Assembly: GCF_000956465.1 (NCBI RefSeq)
Contig: NZ_JYJA01000041.1
Coordinates: 1-64,000 of the forward strand
Length of the DNA: 64,000 nucleotides
Source of the DNA: Microbacterium trichothecenolyticum
Lineage (GTDB): Bacteria; Actinomycetota; Actinomycetes; Actinomycetales; Microbacteriaceae
Direction of reading: 5' to 3'
A program made the translations under genes and the position numbers. Positions 26,609 to 35,956 of this stretch are shown piece after piece. The notes beneath the pieces are model-generated. The model saw only the letters and a program-made list of their open reading frames with translations, did not search any database and was not told the DNA's origin. How positions within the stretch are numbered: position 1 is the first letter of the stretch; every line of letters starts with the position of its first letter.

Positions 26609-27469
26609 TCAGGCCTCGTCGCCGCGCGGCGCCGCGGGCTCCGCGCCAGGGACGATCGTGATCACCGGCAGCGGGTCGGGTCGCTTCGCCGTGACCTGGT
26701 CGCCGGAAGACTGGTGGCGAAGGCGCCGCAGCACCCACGGCACGAGATACTCGCGGGCCCACATGACGTCGACCGCTCGCGCTTCGCGCCACGTGCGGAT
26801 CGGCAGCGGATCGGGCTGCATCGGCTGGAGGTCGTTCGGCACGTTGAGGGCGCGCAGCACCATCCGTGCGACTTCGTGGTGGCCGAGAGCGTTGTAGTGC
26901 AGGCGGTCGTCGTCGAAGAAGCGCATGTCCTGCACCTCCTTGAGCGCCCACTGGTCGGCGACGATGCAGTCGTACTTGTCGGCGATCGCGCGGATGTTCT
27001 CGTTGTAGATCGCGACCTTGCCCCGGATGCCGCGGAACACCGGGGTGAATGCCGTGTCGATGCCGGTGAAGACCACGACGGTGGCACCGTCGCGCGACAG
27101 GCGCACGACGGCGTCCTCGAACAGCTGCGCGACGCGGTCGGGGTCGGCGTTGGGCCGGATGACGTCGTTGCCGCCGGCCGAGAACGTGACGAGGTCGGGC
27201 TTGAGGGCGATCGCCGGCGCCACCTGCTCGTCGACGATCTGGCCGATGAGACGTCCGCGGATCGCGAGGTTCGCGTAGGCGAAGTCGTCGACCTGCTCGG
27301 AGAGCACCTCGGCGACGCGGTCGGCCCACCCTCGATACCCGTTCGGCGCAGACGGCTCGGGGTCTCCGACGCCCTCGGTGAAAGAGTCGCCGAGCGCGAC
27401 GTAGCGACGCCACGGGTGCGGCTGGAGGTTCGCGACGTACGGGCTTCGGGGATCTTCTCTCGGGGGCAT
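26609..27469 (-). CDS. SGNH/GDSL hydrolase
   Basis: A 286-residue esterase-like enzyme. Block I is YVALGDSFTEGVGD (catalytic Ser near residue 30), block III is SAGGNDVIRPN, and the Asp/His dyad is in DRLHYNALGHHEV. No secretion signal is evident. The C-terminal basic segment has a Pro-rich end. It heads an operon with an SDR. A paralogue with the same blocks lies at 63067-63828. A TAGCCT -10 and a GGAA/GGAAG purine region lie upstream of the ATG. Confidence 0.85.
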   Translation of the reverse strand: MPPREDPRSPYVANLQPHPWRRYVALGDSFTEGVGDPEPSAPNGYRGWADRVAEVLSEQVDDFAYANLAIRGRLIGQIVDEQVAPAIALKPDLVTFSAGGNDVIRPNADPDRVAQLFEDAVVRLSRDGATVVVFTGIDTAFTPVFRGIRGKVAIYNENIRAIADKYDCIVADQWALKEVQDMRFFDDDRLHYNALGHHEVARMVLRALNVPNDLQPMQPDPLPIRTWREARAVDVMWAREYLVPWVLRRLRHQSSGDQVTAKRPDPLPVITIVPGAEPAAPRGDEA

Positions 27470-27618
27470 CCGTCTTCCGTTCCTCGGCTTGTGACCGACA
27501 GCCAGGCTATCGCGGTGGGCGACCTTTGCGGATGCGGCAGCCCGGTGACGCCCCGGCCCGCGATGTCGTGCGCGTCGTCTATCGTGGTGACTCGTTGTCT
27601 ACGGGGGAGGTGTGATCG

Positions 27619-29529
27619 GTGACGGACGAAACGACGATCGAATCGCCGCCGGCCCACCCAGAGAACCTCCTCACCGAATCCTCCGCCGAAGGCCGTCTCG
27701 CCACCGGTCCGCATGGCGCTGAGCCGCACATCGGCAGCTTCGCCGCGGAGCACCTGTCGCCGACGTACCCGCAGCGCGCCCCGTGGGGAACCGCGCAGCG
27801 GCTGCGCGCGTGGCAGGCCGAAGCGCTCGACCTCTATTTCGGACTGGACGGCCCCGACGGCCCGGGGGGCGGACCCCGCGACTTCCTCGCGGCGGCCACC
27901 CCGGGCGCAGGCAAGACCACGTTCGCCCTCCGCCTCGCGAGCGAGCTGCTGCGGCGCCGCATCGTCAGCCGCATCGTCGTCGTCGCTCCCACGGAGCACC
28001 TGAAGACGCAGTGGGCCGACGCAGCCGCGCGGGTGGGCATCCGCCTCGACCCCGCCTTCAGCAACCGACACTTCGCGCCCGCCCGCCAGTACCACGGCGT
28101 CGCCGTGACGTACGCGCAGGTCGCGGTCAAGGCATCCGTCCATCAGCGCCTGACGATGGACGCGAAGACGCTCGTGATCCTCGACGAGGTGCACCACGGC
28201 GGCGATGCGCTGAGCTGGGGCGACGCGCTGCGCGAGGCGTACGCGCGGGCGACCCGCCGGCTGCTGCTGAGCGGAACGCCGTTCCGCAGCGACACCGCGC
28301 CCATCCCGTTCGTCGAGTACCACCCCGACACCAAGGGCATCCGCGTCTCGCGCACCGACTACGCCTACGGCTACCGCCGAGCGCTCGAAGACGGCGTCGT
28401 GCGTCCCGTTCTCTTCATGGTCTACGCCGGCCAGATGCGCTGGCGCACCAAGACCGGCGAGGAGATGGAGGCGCAGCTCGGCCAGGACAACACCAAGGAC
28501 ATCACCTCGCAGGCGTGGCGCACCGCGCTCGACCCTGAAGGCGACTGGATCCCCGCTGTGCTGCGGTCCGCCGACCGCCGGCTCACCGAGGTGCGCGAGC
28601 ACGTTCCCGATGCGGGCGGCCTCGTGATCGCGACGGATCAGACGGCCGCGCGGGCGTACGCCGCGATCCTGCAGGACATCAGCGGCGAGGCGCCCACCGT
28701 CGTGCTGTCGGACGAGGCTGAGGCTTCCAGCCGCATCGAGGAGTTCTCGAAGTCGACGAGCCGCTGGATGGTCGCGGTGCGCATGGTGTCGGAGGGCGTC
28801 GACGTGCCGCGCCTCGCCGTCGGCGTGTACGCGACGAGCGCATCGACGCCGCTTTTCTTCGCGCAGGCCATCGGGCGCTTCGTGCGGGCGCGCCGCCGCG
28901 GTGAGACCGCGAGCGTGTTCCTGCCGAACGTGCCGCAGCTGCTCGCCCTGGCGAACGAGATGGAGCGCCAGCGCGACCACGCGCTGGACCGCGACTCCGA
29001 CGGCGAGGACGAGTGGAACGCCGAAGAAGACCTGATGAACGCCGCCGAGCGCGAGGACAAGGCGTCCGATGCGCTCGAGGAGGAGTTCTCCTATCAGGCG
29101 CTGGGTTCGCTCGCGCACTTCGACCGCGTGCTGTTCGACGGCCAGGAGTTCGGCCAGCTCGCCGTGCCCGGCACGCCCGAGGAGGAGGAGTTCCTGGGCA
29201 TCCCGGGCCTGCTCGAACCCGACCAGGTGCACGACGTCCTGATGTCGCGGGTCTCGCGGCAGTCGCGACACCGCAGCGCGCGCGAGGCGCAGGAGGCGAC
29301 CGCGCCCGAGGAGGAGCCCGCGCTTCCCCAGGCGCTGCACCGCACGCTCAAGGAGCAGCGTCAGCTGCTCAACAGCCTGGTCGGCCTCTACGCCCGCCAG
29401 ACGGGCGAGGCCCACGGCCTCGTGCACGCCGAGCTGCGCCGGATCTGCGGCGGCCCTGCCGTGTCACACGCCACGGTGACCCAGCTGCAGTCCCGGATCG
29501 ACGTGCTGCGCAAGCGCGTCCGCTCCTGA
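27619..29529 (+). CDS. DEAD/DEAH-box helicase
   Basis: A 636-residue superfamily 2 helicase. Walker A is ATPGAGKTTFALRLAS, motif II is ILDEVHHGGD (DEVH), motif III is LLLSGTPFRS, and the C-terminal domain has SEGVDVPRLAVGVYAT and QAIGRFVRARRRG (motif VI). An acidic linker (EDEWNAEEDLMN) follows. It resembles the ComFA/type III restriction-like SF2 group. There is no nuclease domain or methylase neighbour, so a restriction role is not supported. The GTG at 27619 has GGGGGAGG 8 nt upstream. Confidence 0.83.
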   Translation: MTDETTIESPPAHPENLLTESSAEGRLATGPHGAEPHIGSFAAEHLSPTYPQRAPWGTAQRLRAWQAEALDLYFGLDGPDGPGGGPRDFLAAATPGAGKTTFALRLASELLRRRIVSRIVVVAPTEHLKTQWADAAARVGIRLDPAFSNRHFAPARQYHGVAVTYAQVAVKASVHQRLTMDAKTLVILDEVHHGGDALSWGDALREAYARATRRLLLSGTPFRSDTAPIPFVEYHPDTKGIRVSRTDYAYGYRRALEDGVVRPVLFMVYAGQMRWRTKTGEEMEAQLGQDNTKDITSQAWRTALDPEGDWIPAVLRSADRRLTEVREHVPDAGGLVIATDQTAARAYAAILQDISGEAPTVVLSDEAEASSRIEEFSKSTSRWMVAVRMVSEGVDVPRLAVGVYATSASTPLFFAQAIGRFVRARRRGETASVFLPNVPQLLALANEMERQRDHALDRDSDGEDEWNAEEDLMNAAEREDKASDALEEEFSYQALGSLAHFDRVLFDGQEFGQLAVPGTPEEEEFLGIPGLLEPDQVHDVLMSRVSRQSRHRSAREAQEATAPEEEPALPQALHRTLKEQRQLLNSLVGLYARQTGEAHGLVHAELRRICGGPAVSHATVTQLQSRIDVLRKRVRS

Positions 29530-29632
29530 CGCCTCGGACGCGGTCCGCGCGCCGCTCTCGGGGGCAGTGAGGTTCGGATCCCCGAAATGCTGGCAATCCT
29601 CGGTTTCGGGCCTGCGGGGCCTCTGGCGCTGG

Positions 29633-29638
29633 CTAGCG
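29633..29638 (+). promoter_or_regulatory. -10 box, VIT1-like gene
   Basis: TAGCGT lies about 35 nt before the GTG at 29673. The short leader contains GGAGG. This gene is therefore not leaderless. Confidence 0.4.
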
Positions 29639-29672
29639 TTGACGAGTCCCGCACCCCTGACTGGAGGCCCGA

Positions 29673-30761
29673 GTGAGCGCGCCCGCCGCACCGACCGACC
29701 GCGATCGACGCCGCTGGGCGCGGTACCTCGTCAACGAGCGGGCGGAGGCGCACGTCTACCGCGAGCTCGCTGGTCGACGCACGGGGGAGGAGCGTGAGAT
29801 CCTCCTGGCGCTCGCCGAGGCAGAGGGGCGGCACGAGGCGCACTGGCTGCAGCTGCTGGGCAGCGAGCCGGCACGACTGCCCCGCGCCGATGTACGCACC
29901 CGCCTGCTCGGCTGGATGGCCAAGCGTTTCGGTTCGATCTTCGTGCTGGCACTCGCCCAGAACGCCGAAGCTCGATCGCCCTACGACGACGAGCCGTTCG
30001 CTACGCCGACGATGGCGGCAGACGAGCGGATCCACCACGAGGTCGTGCGCGGGCTCGCCGCCCGCGGACGCCGCCGGCTGTCGGGCACGTTCCGTGCCGC
30101 GGTCTTCGGCGCGAACGACGGCCTCGTCTCGAACCTCGCGCTCGTCATGGGCATCGGGGCCACCGGGGTGTCGAGCCAGTTCGTGCTCTTCAGCGGCATC
30201 GCGGGCCTGCTCGCGGGCGCGCTGTCGATGGGCGCGGGGGAGTTCGTGTCGGTCCGTTCGCAGCGGGAGCTCCTCGCGGCCACGGAGCCGAGCGACTACG
30301 CCGACGGCGCCATCGCGCACCTCGACATCGACGCCAACGAGCTGGCGCTCGTCTACCGGACCCGCGGGATGCCGGAGGCCGAGGCGTCCGCGCGCGCCCG
30401 CCGCGTCGTCGAGGCCGCGCACGCGCTGGGTCAGGGACGCGCCGACACCGGCCCGATCTCGGTCGCCCCCCACGAAGAGGTCGTGGGAAGCGCCTGGGCC
30501 GCCGCGCTGTCGAGCTTCCTGTTCTTCGCGTCCGGCGCGATCATCCCGGTGCTGCCGTGGATCTTCGGCCTGTCCGGCCCCGCCGCCGTCGTCGTCGCGC
30601 TCGTGCTGGTCGGGATCGCGCTGATGTCGACCGGTGCCGCCGTGGGCCTGCTGTCGGGCGCACCGCCGCTCAAGCGCGCGCTCCGCCAGCTCGCGATCGG
30701 CTTCGGCGCCGCCGCGGTGACGTACCTCCTGGGCCTGCTGTTCGGCGTTTCGATGGGATGA
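29673..30761 (+). CDS. Ferritin-like / VIT1-CCC1 metal transporter
   Basis: 362 residues. The N-terminal 4-helix ferritin-like domain (about 1-135) carries ExxH-type metal sites (EAEGRHEAHW). The C-terminal VIT1/CCC1 membrane domain begins AAVFGANDGLVSNLALVMG and has about five helices. The architecture matches the MbfA group, which exports iron or manganese at the membrane. No metal regulator is adjacent. The GTG is preceded by GGAGG. Metal specificity is not determined by sequence. Confidence 0.83.
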   Translation: MSAPAAPTDRDRRRWARYLVNERAEAHVYRELAGRRTGEEREILLALAEAEGRHEAHWLQLLGSEPARLPRADVRTRLLGWMAKRFGSIFVLALAQNAEARSPYDDEPFATPTMAADERIHHEVVRGLAARGRRRLSGTFRAAVFGANDGLVSNLALVMGIGATGVSSQFVLFSGIAGLLAGALSMGAGEFVSVRSQRELLAATEPSDYADGAIAHLDIDANELALVYRTRGMPEAEASARARRVVEAAHALGQGRADTGPISVAPHEEVVGSAWAAALSSFLFFASGAIIPVLPWIFGLSGPAAVVVALVLVGIALMSTGAAVGLLSGAPPLKRALRQLAIGFGAAAVTYLLGLLFGVSMG

Positions 30762-30842
30762 CGCGCCCGGGCGTCCGTCGATTCGTTGAACCTCCGGTGA
30801 CGTGGTAATGTCATTCCTCGGTTGCGAAACCGAAAACCACCT

Positions 30843-30927
30843 GCGCGGGTGGCGGAATAGGTAGACGCGCTAGCTTGAGGTGCTAGTGCCCGTATAGGGC
30901 GTGGGGGTTCAAGTCCCCCCTCGCGCA
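30843..30927 (+). tRNA. tRNA-Leu (anticodon GAG)
   Basis: An 85-nt class II tRNA. The acceptor stem GCGCGGG pairs with CTCGCGC (one G-U). The anticodon stem-loop CTAGC-TTGAGGT-GCTAG gives anticodon GAG for CUC/CUU. The long variable arm is GCCCGTATAGGGC, and the T-arm is GGGGG-TTCAAGT-CCCCC. The 3' CCA is not encoded and must be added. A weak promoter with TAATGT (about 30807) lies upstream and a strong terminator downstream. Confidence 0.95.
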
Positions 30928-30932
30928 CAGTG

Positions 30933-30960
30933 AAGAAGGCCCCCGAAAGGGGGCCTTCTT
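30933..30960 (+). terminator. Intrinsic terminator after tRNA-Leu
   Basis: AAGAAGGCCCCC gaaa GGGGGCCTTCTT: a perfect 12-bp stem with a GAAA tetraloop, followed by T. Confidence 0.85.
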
Positions 30961-31033
30961 TCGTCCCCGCGGGACCTTGAGTCCTTCGGTGTCGCGCGCT
31001 CCTCGCGGAAACGGACAGGAAACGAGTGACCGG

Positions 31034-31039
31034 TAGGTT
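31034..31039 (+). promoter_or_regulatory. Leaderless -10 box deciding the M20 start
   Basis: TAGGTT ends 7 nt before ATG 31047. It lies inside the longer open frame starting at 31026, so the longer start would be untranscribed. Confidence 0.55.
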
Positions 31040-31046
31040 TGAGCCC

Positions 31047-32348
31047 ATGCCCTCATCCGATCTCGGACTTCCGGAGGTCGCCGCGCTCGCGCGGGATCTG
31101 ATCCGCTTCGACACGACGAACCACGGCGGGGGCCGCGCCGCCGGCGAGCGGGAGGCCGCGGAGTACGTCGGCGCGTACCTGGAGACGCTGGGCCTGAAGC
31201 CCGAGTTCTACGAGCCCCTTCCGCGCCGCACCAACGTGATGGCGAGGGTTCCCGGCCGCAACCGCGACAAGCCCGCGCTCGTGCTGCACGGCCACCTCGA
31301 CGTGGTCCCGGCGATCGCCGAAGACTGGAGCGTCGACCCGTTCGCGGGCGTCGTGAAGGACGGGATGCTGTGGGGTCGCGGCGCCGTCGACATGAAGGAC
31401 ATGGACGCCATGATCCTGACCTCGGTCGCCGACATCCTCCGCGCCGGCGAGCAGCCCGAGCGCGACCTCGTCCTGGCGTTCTTCGCCGACGAGGAGAACG
31501 GGGGCGTCGAGGGATCCGCGCTCGTGGTCGAGGACCGCCCCGAGTGGTTCGACGGCGCCACCGAGGCGATCAGCGAGGTCGGCGGCTACTCCATCCCGAT
31601 CGGCGACAGCCACGCCTACCTGCTGCAGGTGGGGGAGAAGGCGCTCATCTGGATCCGCCTCGTCGCGCGCGGCCGCGCCGCGCACGGGTCCAAGCTGCAC
31701 GACGAGAACGCCGTGACGAGGCTCGCCGAGGCCGTCGCGGCGCTCGGGCGCACCGCGTGGCCCGTGACGCTCACCGACACCTCGCGCGAGATGAGCGAGC
31801 GGCTCGCCGAGCTCACCGGCCAGCCCGCGGGCGACCCCGACGCCGTCGCGGCAGCCACCGGCGCAGCATCCGGATTCCTCCGCTCGACGCTGCGCACCAC
31901 CACCAACCCGACCGGTCTCGTGGCCGGCTACAAGCACAACGTGATCCCCGACCGGGCCGAGGCGCTCATCGACGTCCGGACCCTTCCCGGCACCGAGGAC
32001 TCGACTCTCGCCGACATCCGCCGCATCGTCGGCGACGGCGTGGAGGTCGAGATCGTCCACCAGGACATCGGCCTCGAGGTCCCGTTCTCGGGCGACCTCG
32101 TCGACGCCATGGTCGCGGCGCTCGGCCGCCACGATCCCGGCGCGCCCGTCGTGCCGTACCTGATGGGCGGCGGCACCGACAACAAGGCGCTGGCGACGCT
32201 CGGCATCGCCGGCTACGGGTTCGCGCCGCTGCGCCTTCCCGCAGACCTCGACTTCACGGGCATGTTCCACGGCGTGGACGAGCGCGTGCCGATCGACGCG
32301 CTGGTCTTCGGCCAGGCCGTCCTCACCGATCTGCTCCGCACCTACTGA
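31047..32348 (+). CDS. M20-family metallopeptidase / dipeptidase
   Basis: A 433-residue dizinc hydrolase. The metal ligands are in LHGHLDVVPA, WGRGAVDMKDMDA and FADEENGGVEG (general-base and metal Glu), with a C-terminal HGVDERVP histidine. A lid/dimerisation domain is inserted (about 195-310). The family cleaves dipeptides or N-acyl amino acids; the exact substrate is open. The start follows the leaderless promoter. Members of this family lie in the same chromosomal neighbourhood in mycobacteria. Confidence 0.87.
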   Translation: MPSSDLGLPEVAALARDLIRFDTTNHGGGRAAGEREAAEYVGAYLETLGLKPEFYEPLPRRTNVMARVPGRNRDKPALVLHGHLDVVPAIAEDWSVDPFAGVVKDGMLWGRGAVDMKDMDAMILTSVADILRAGEQPERDLVLAFFADEENGGVEGSALVVEDRPEWFDGATEAISEVGGYSIPIGDSHAYLLQVGEKALIWIRLVARGRAAHGSKLHDENAVTRLAEAVAALGRTAWPVTLTDTSREMSERLAELTGQPAGDPDAVAAATGAASGFLRSTLRTTTNPTGLVAGYKHNVIPDRAEALIDVRTLPGTEDSTLADIRRIVGDGVEVEIVHQDIGLEVPFSGDLVDAMVAALGRHDPGAPVVPYLMGGGTDNKALATLGIAGYGFAPLRLPADLDFTGMFHGVDERVPIDALVFGQAVLTDLLRTY

Positions 32349-32354
32349 TTCATC

Positions 32355-32383
32355 GACGGATGCCTCGTCCCCCGGCATCCGTC
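32355..32383. repeat. GACGGATGC dyad between M20 gene and uppP
   Basis: GACGGATGC (32355-32363) and its exact inverse GCATCCGTC (32375-32383) flank an 11-nt loop. A 9-bp hairpin made of the window-wide motif, it could terminate M20 transcription. Confidence 0.6.
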
Positions 32384-32405
32384 ACCGCACGGCTGAAAGG
32401 CGCCC

Positions 32406-33227
32406 ATGCTTCTCGAAGCGATCATCCTCGGCTTCGTCCAGGGACTGACCGAGTTCCTGCCGATCTCGTCTAGCGCGCACCTGCGCATCCTCGGCGAGTT
32501 CCTGCCGTCGGCACAGGATCCGGGCGCGGCGTTCACCGCGATCACCCAGATCGGCACCGAGGCGGCCGTGGTGGTCTTCTTCTGGCGCGACATCGTGCGG
32601 ATCATCGGGCACTGGTTCCGGGCGCTGTTCGGCCGCATCCCGCGCAACGACCCCGATGCGAAGCTCGGCTGGCTCATCATCGTCGGCTCGATCCCGATCG
32701 TGGTGCTCGGCCTGCTGTTCCAGGACCAGATCGAGACGGTGCTGCGATCGCTCTGGATCACCGCCGGCATGCTGATCTTCTTCGGCGTGCTGCTCGGCAT
32801 CGCCGACCACGTCGGCGCCAAGAAGCGCAAGCTTCAGGACATCACGATCGGCCACGGCGTGATCTACGGCTTCGCGCAGTCGCTCGCACTGATCCCGGGT
32901 GTGTCGCGCTCGGGCGGAACGATCACGGCCGGCCTCTTCATGGGCTACGAGCGCGCCGCCGCCGCGCGCTACGCGTTCCTGCTCGCGATCCCGGCCGTCT
33001 TCGGCAGCGGCTTCTTCCAGCTGTTCAAGAGCCTCGACGAGCCCGGGTTGTTCACCCTCGGCGAGACCGCAGTGGCGACGGCGGTCGCGTTCATCGTCGC
33101 GCTCGGCGTGATCGCGTTCTTCATGAACTGGATCTCCAAGCACAGCTTCCTGCCGTTCGTGGTCTACCGCGTGGCGGTCGGCTCACTCCTGCTGGTGCTG
33201 CTGAGCATGGGCGTCATCAACCCCTGA
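32406..33227 (+). CDS. uppP: Undecaprenyl-diphosphatase UppP
   Basis: A 273-residue membrane enzyme with about 8 helices. It recycles undecaprenyl diphosphate to the monophosphate carrier for peptidoglycan and glycan export. Both active-site regions are present: [19 protein letters not shown] near the N-terminus and [11 protein letters not shown] in the middle. Loss or gain of copy number affects bacitracin tolerance in other bacteria. GAAAGG lies 6 nt before the ATG. The 3' end is convergent with the PAC2 gene. Confidence 0.93.
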   Translation: MLLEAIILGFVQGLTEFLPISSSAHLRILGEFLPSAQDPGAAFTAITQIGTEAAVVVFFWRDIVRIIGHWFRALFGRIPRNDPDAKLGWLIIVGSIPIVVLGLLFQDQIETVLRSLWITAGMLIFFGVLLGIADHVGAKKRKLQDITIGHGVIYGFAQSLALIPGVSRSGGTITAGLFMGYERAAAARYAFLLAIPAVFGSGFFQLFKSLDEPGLFTLGETAVATAVAFIVALGVIAFFMNWISKHSFLPFVVYRVAVGSLLLVLLSMGVINP

Positions 33228-33246
33228 CGCGGGGGACGGATGCCGC

Positions 33247-34122
33247 TCAGCGGCGCGGGTCGTCGCGGCCCGGCTTGCTCGGCCCGTCGCCCGGCTTGCC
33301 GTCGGTGCGGCGCAGGTACCGCTCGAACTCCTGCGCGATCGCGTCGCCCGAGGCCTCGGGCGAGTCCCACGTGTCGCGCGTGCGCTCGAGCTGGTGGATG
33401 TACTCGGTCATCTCCTCGTCGTCGGCCGCGGCCGCGTCGATGGAGGCCTCCCATGCCGCGGCCTCCGTGGCGAGGTCGCCACGGGGGACAGGCGCGCCGG
33501 TCAGGTCCTCGAGCCGGTCCAGGAGCGCCAGGGTCGCCTTCGGGGAGGGCGTGTGCCCGGCGACGTAGTGCGGCACGCTCGCCCACAGGCTCGCCGTGGG
33601 GATCCCGGCGCGCTCGGCGGCGTCGCCGAGGACGCTGAGGATGCCGACCGGGCCCTCGTAGGTGCTGCGCTCGAGCTCGAGCGCCGTGCGCAGGTTCTCG
33701 TTGTCGCTGCCGGAGAAGACCGAGATCGGCCGGGTGTGAGGCACATCCGACATCATCGAGCCGATCGCGACGAACCCGGTGATGTCCTCGCGAAGGGCGA
33801 TGTCGATGAACTCGGACGAGAACGCCTGCCACGCGCGTGCGGGCTCAACGCCGGTGAGCAGCCACAGCTGGGTGCCGCGCGTCGCCTGCGCGGGGCGCAG
33901 GAGCGTGGCCTCGGGCCAGCGGAGCGTGCGTCGTCCGTCGCCGTCAGCGGCGATGTGCGGACGCGTGTACTGGTAGTCGAAATAGAGCTCGGGATCGACC
34001 GAGAACACCGTCTCGTAGGAGCCGCCCTCGCGCAGCTGCGTGATCGCGGACGACGCGGCTTCGCCCGCGTCGTTCCAGCCGTCGAACGCTGCGACGAGAA
34101 CACGACGACCCAGTCCGTCCAC
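33247..34122 (-). CDS. PAC2-family protein
   Basis: A 291-residue protein of the PAC2 (proteasome assembly chaperone 2-like) fold. The start LVAAFDGWNDAGEAASSAI and the central GIPTASLWASVPHYV are typical of actinobacterial members. The C-terminal 40 residues are charged and disordered. The function is unknown; the family occurs near proteasome-linked genes although most members are not chaperones. The GTG at 34122 has GAAGGGGGT upstream and a TATCCT -10. It is divergent from a HAD gene. Confidence 0.82.
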   Translation of the reverse strand: MDGLGRRVLVAAFDGWNDAGEAASSAITQLREGGSYETVFSVDPELYFDYQYTRPHIAADGDGRRTLRWPEATLLRPAQATRGTQLWLLTGVEPARAWQAFSSEFIDIALREDITGFVAIGSMMSDVPHTRPISVFSGSDNENLRTALELERSTYEGPVGILSVLGDAAERAGIPTASLWASVPHYVAGHTPSPKATLALLDRLEDLTGAPVPRGDLATEAAAWEASIDAAAADDEEMTEYIHQLERTRDTWDSPEASGDAIAQEFERYLRRTDGKPGDGPSKPGRDDPRR

Positions 34123-34202
34123 GAGACCCCCTTCACCCGCACCCGCTGCGGGTTCCCTCCAGGATATGCCCCTGCCCCCGCGGAGGGCCGGAGACCCCTC
34201 GG

Positions 34203-34208
34203 TAGGAT
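34203..34208 (+). promoter_or_regulatory. Leaderless -10 box, HAD-trmI operon
   Basis: TAGGAT, 6 nt before the GTG at 34215. Confidence 0.5.
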
Positions 34209-34214
34209 TGCACG

Positions 34215-34922
34215 GTGAATGCGCCCAGACTCTCGGCCGTCCTGTGGGATATGGACGGCACCCTCGTCGACACCGAGCCCTACTGGATGGCGGCGGAGAC
34301 GCCCCTCATCGAGAGCTTCGGCGGGACGTGGTCCCACGAGCAGGCGCTCGGACTGGTCGGCCTCGGGCTCGAGGACTCCGCCCGCATCCTGCAGGGCACC
34401 GGCGTGCGCATGAGCACCGACGCGATCATCGACCACCTCACCGAGGACGTCATGCGTCAGCTGTCCGCCACCGGCGTCCCGTTCCGGCCGGGCGCGCGCG
34501 AGCTGCTGGCCAGCCTGCGCGAGGCCGGCGTCAAGACCGGACTCGTGACGATGTCGATGCGCCGCATGGCGCAGACGGTCGTCGACCTCATCGACTTCGA
34601 CGCGTTCGACGTCGTGGTCGCCGGCGACGATGCGACGCGGCCGAAGCCCTTCCCCGACCCCTATCTGCAGGCGTGCGAGGCGCTCGGCGTCACGCCCGAC
34701 GAGGTCGTCGCCATCGAGGACTCGCCCAACGGGCTGCGCTCCGCCGTGGCCTCGGGCGCGTCCGTCATCGGCGTGCCGCTCATGGTCTCGCTCACCGGTG
34801 CCGGCGCCCACACGCTCTGGGACAGCCTCGAAGGTCGTACGGCCGCTGACGTCGCCGAGTTCCACGCGGCGCATCGCGCCCGCGTCCACACCCCGAACCC
34901 CGCCGAGGAGACCGCCCGATGA
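34215..34922 (+). CDS. HAD-family hydrolase (beta-phosphoglucomutase-like)
   Basis: A 235-residue subfamily IA HAD phosphatase. Motif I is LWDMDGTLVDTEP (Asp nucleophile and acid), motif II the Thr in VTMSMRR, Lys is in RPKPFPDPY and the acidic motif IV is in AIEDSPNGLRSA. A helical cap follows motif I. It probably hydrolyses a sugar phosphate or similar small phosphate ester. Its stop overlaps the trmI start as ATGA, so the two are translationally coupled. Confidence 0.85.
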   Translation: MNAPRLSAVLWDMDGTLVDTEPYWMAAETPLIESFGGTWSHEQALGLVGLGLEDSARILQGTGVRMSTDAIIDHLTEDVMRQLSATGVPFRPGARELLASLREAGVKTGLVTMSMRRMAQTVVDLIDFDAFDVVVAGDDATRPKPFPDPYLQACEALGVTPDEVVAIEDSPNGLRSAVASGASVIGVPLMVSLTGAGAHTLWDSLEGRTAADVAEFHAAHRARVHTPNPAEETAR

Positions 34923-35947
34923 CCGACGACCAGGAACTCGCCGGCGGGCGCCCGAGCGGCCCCTTCCGCCTCGGCGACCGCGTGCAGCTCACCGGACCCA
35001 AGGGCCGTCTGCACACCATCACGTTGCGCGAGGGGGGTGAGCTGCACACCCACCACGGCGTGCTGCGGCACGCGCAGCTCGTGGGCCAGCCCGATGGGTC
35101 CGTCGTCGCGAACAGCGGCGGACACGAGTACCTGGCGCTGCGTCCGCTGCTCCGCGACTTCGTGATGTCGATGCCGCGCGGCGCGGCCATCGTGTACCCG
35201 AAGGATGCCGCGCAGATCCTCGCCGAGGCCGACATCTTCCCCGGTGCCACGGTCGTCGAGGCCGGCGTGGGCTCGGGAGCACTGTCGCTCTGGCTCCTCC
35301 GCGCGATCGGCGACGAAGGACGGCTCGTCTCCTTCGAGCGCCGCGACGACTTCGCCGCGGTCGCGCGGGCGAACGTCGAGACATTCACCGGGCACGTGCC
35401 GGCGAACTGGGACGTGGTCGTGGGCGACCTCGCCGAGGAGCTGAACGACACGGTGGCCGAGGCATCCGTCGATCGTGTCGTGCTCGACATGCTCGCGCCC
35501 TGGGAGTGCATCGACGCCGTGGCCGAGGCGCTCACGCCGGGCGGCGTCGTGGTCTGCTACGTCGCGACGGCGACCCAGCTCAGCCGCGTCGCGGAGTACA
35601 TCCGCGGAACCGGGCTGTTCACCGAGCCCGACGCGAACGAGACCATGGTGCGCGGTTGGCACGTCGAGGGCCTCGCTGTGCGCCCCGACCACCGCATGGT
35701 CGCGCACACCGGCTTCCTCGTGTGGGCGCGACGGCTCGCTCCCGGGGCGATCCCACCCGAGGTGAAGCGCCGCGCGTCGAAGTCGAGCTATGGCGACGAG
35801 GATGTGGAGCTGTGGACGCCCGGCGCCGTCGGCGACCGCCAGATCACCGACAAGAACCTGCGCAAGCGCGTCCGCGAAGCGGAGCGCGCGGCCGAGGGCG
35901 CCCGCCAGGCGTCCGGACGGTCCGACGCGCCCGACGAGTCCGCCTAA
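34919..35947 (+). CDS. trmI: tRNA (adenine58-N1)-methyltransferase TrmI
   Basis: 342 residues. It methylates A58 in the T-loop of tRNA. An N-terminal beta-barrel (RVQLTGPKGRLHTI) precedes the Rossmann domain, with VVEAGVGSGALSLWLLRAIG (SAM-binding) and the DMLAPWECIDA motif. In mycobacteria trmI stands next to the Mpa/proteasome cluster. Here it is followed after 9 bp by an FKBP gene and then pafBC, with no mpa, dop, pup or prcBA. Confidence 0.9.
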   Translation: MTDDQELAGGRPSGPFRLGDRVQLTGPKGRLHTITLREGGELHTHHGVLRHAQLVGQPDGSVVANSGGHEYLALRPLLRDFVMSMPRGAAIVYPKDAAQILAEADIFPGATVVEAGVGSGALSLWLLRAIGDEGRLVSFERRDDFAAVARANVETFTGHVPANWDVVVGDLAEELNDTVAEASVDRVVLDMLAPWECIDAVAEALTPGGVVVCYVATATQLSRVAEYIRGTGLFTEPDANETMVRGWHVEGLAVRPDHRMVAHTGFLVWARRLAPGAIPPEVKRRASKSSYGDEDVELWTPGAVGDRQITDKNLRKRVREAERAAEGARQASGRSDAPDESA

Positions 35948-35950
35948 ACT
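35945..35950 (+). promoter_or_regulatory. Leaderless -10 box, FKBP gene
   Basis: TAAACT, overlapping the trmI TAA stop, ends 6 nt before the GTG at 35957. Confidence 0.45.
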
Positions 35951-35956
35951 AGCCCG

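Noticed and set aside
26662-29427. 921-codon leftward open frame
   Set aside because: Complementary to the helicase gene, with no recognisable domain except where it shadows real genes.
27619-29529. Restriction or phage-defence helicase
   Set aside because: No nuclease, methylase or other defence partner; neighbours are housekeeping genes.
30786-30812. Consensus -35/-10 promoter for tRNA-Leu
   Set aside because: TTGAAC and TAATGT are only 14 bp apart, too close for a standard promoter; only the -10 is kept as weak.
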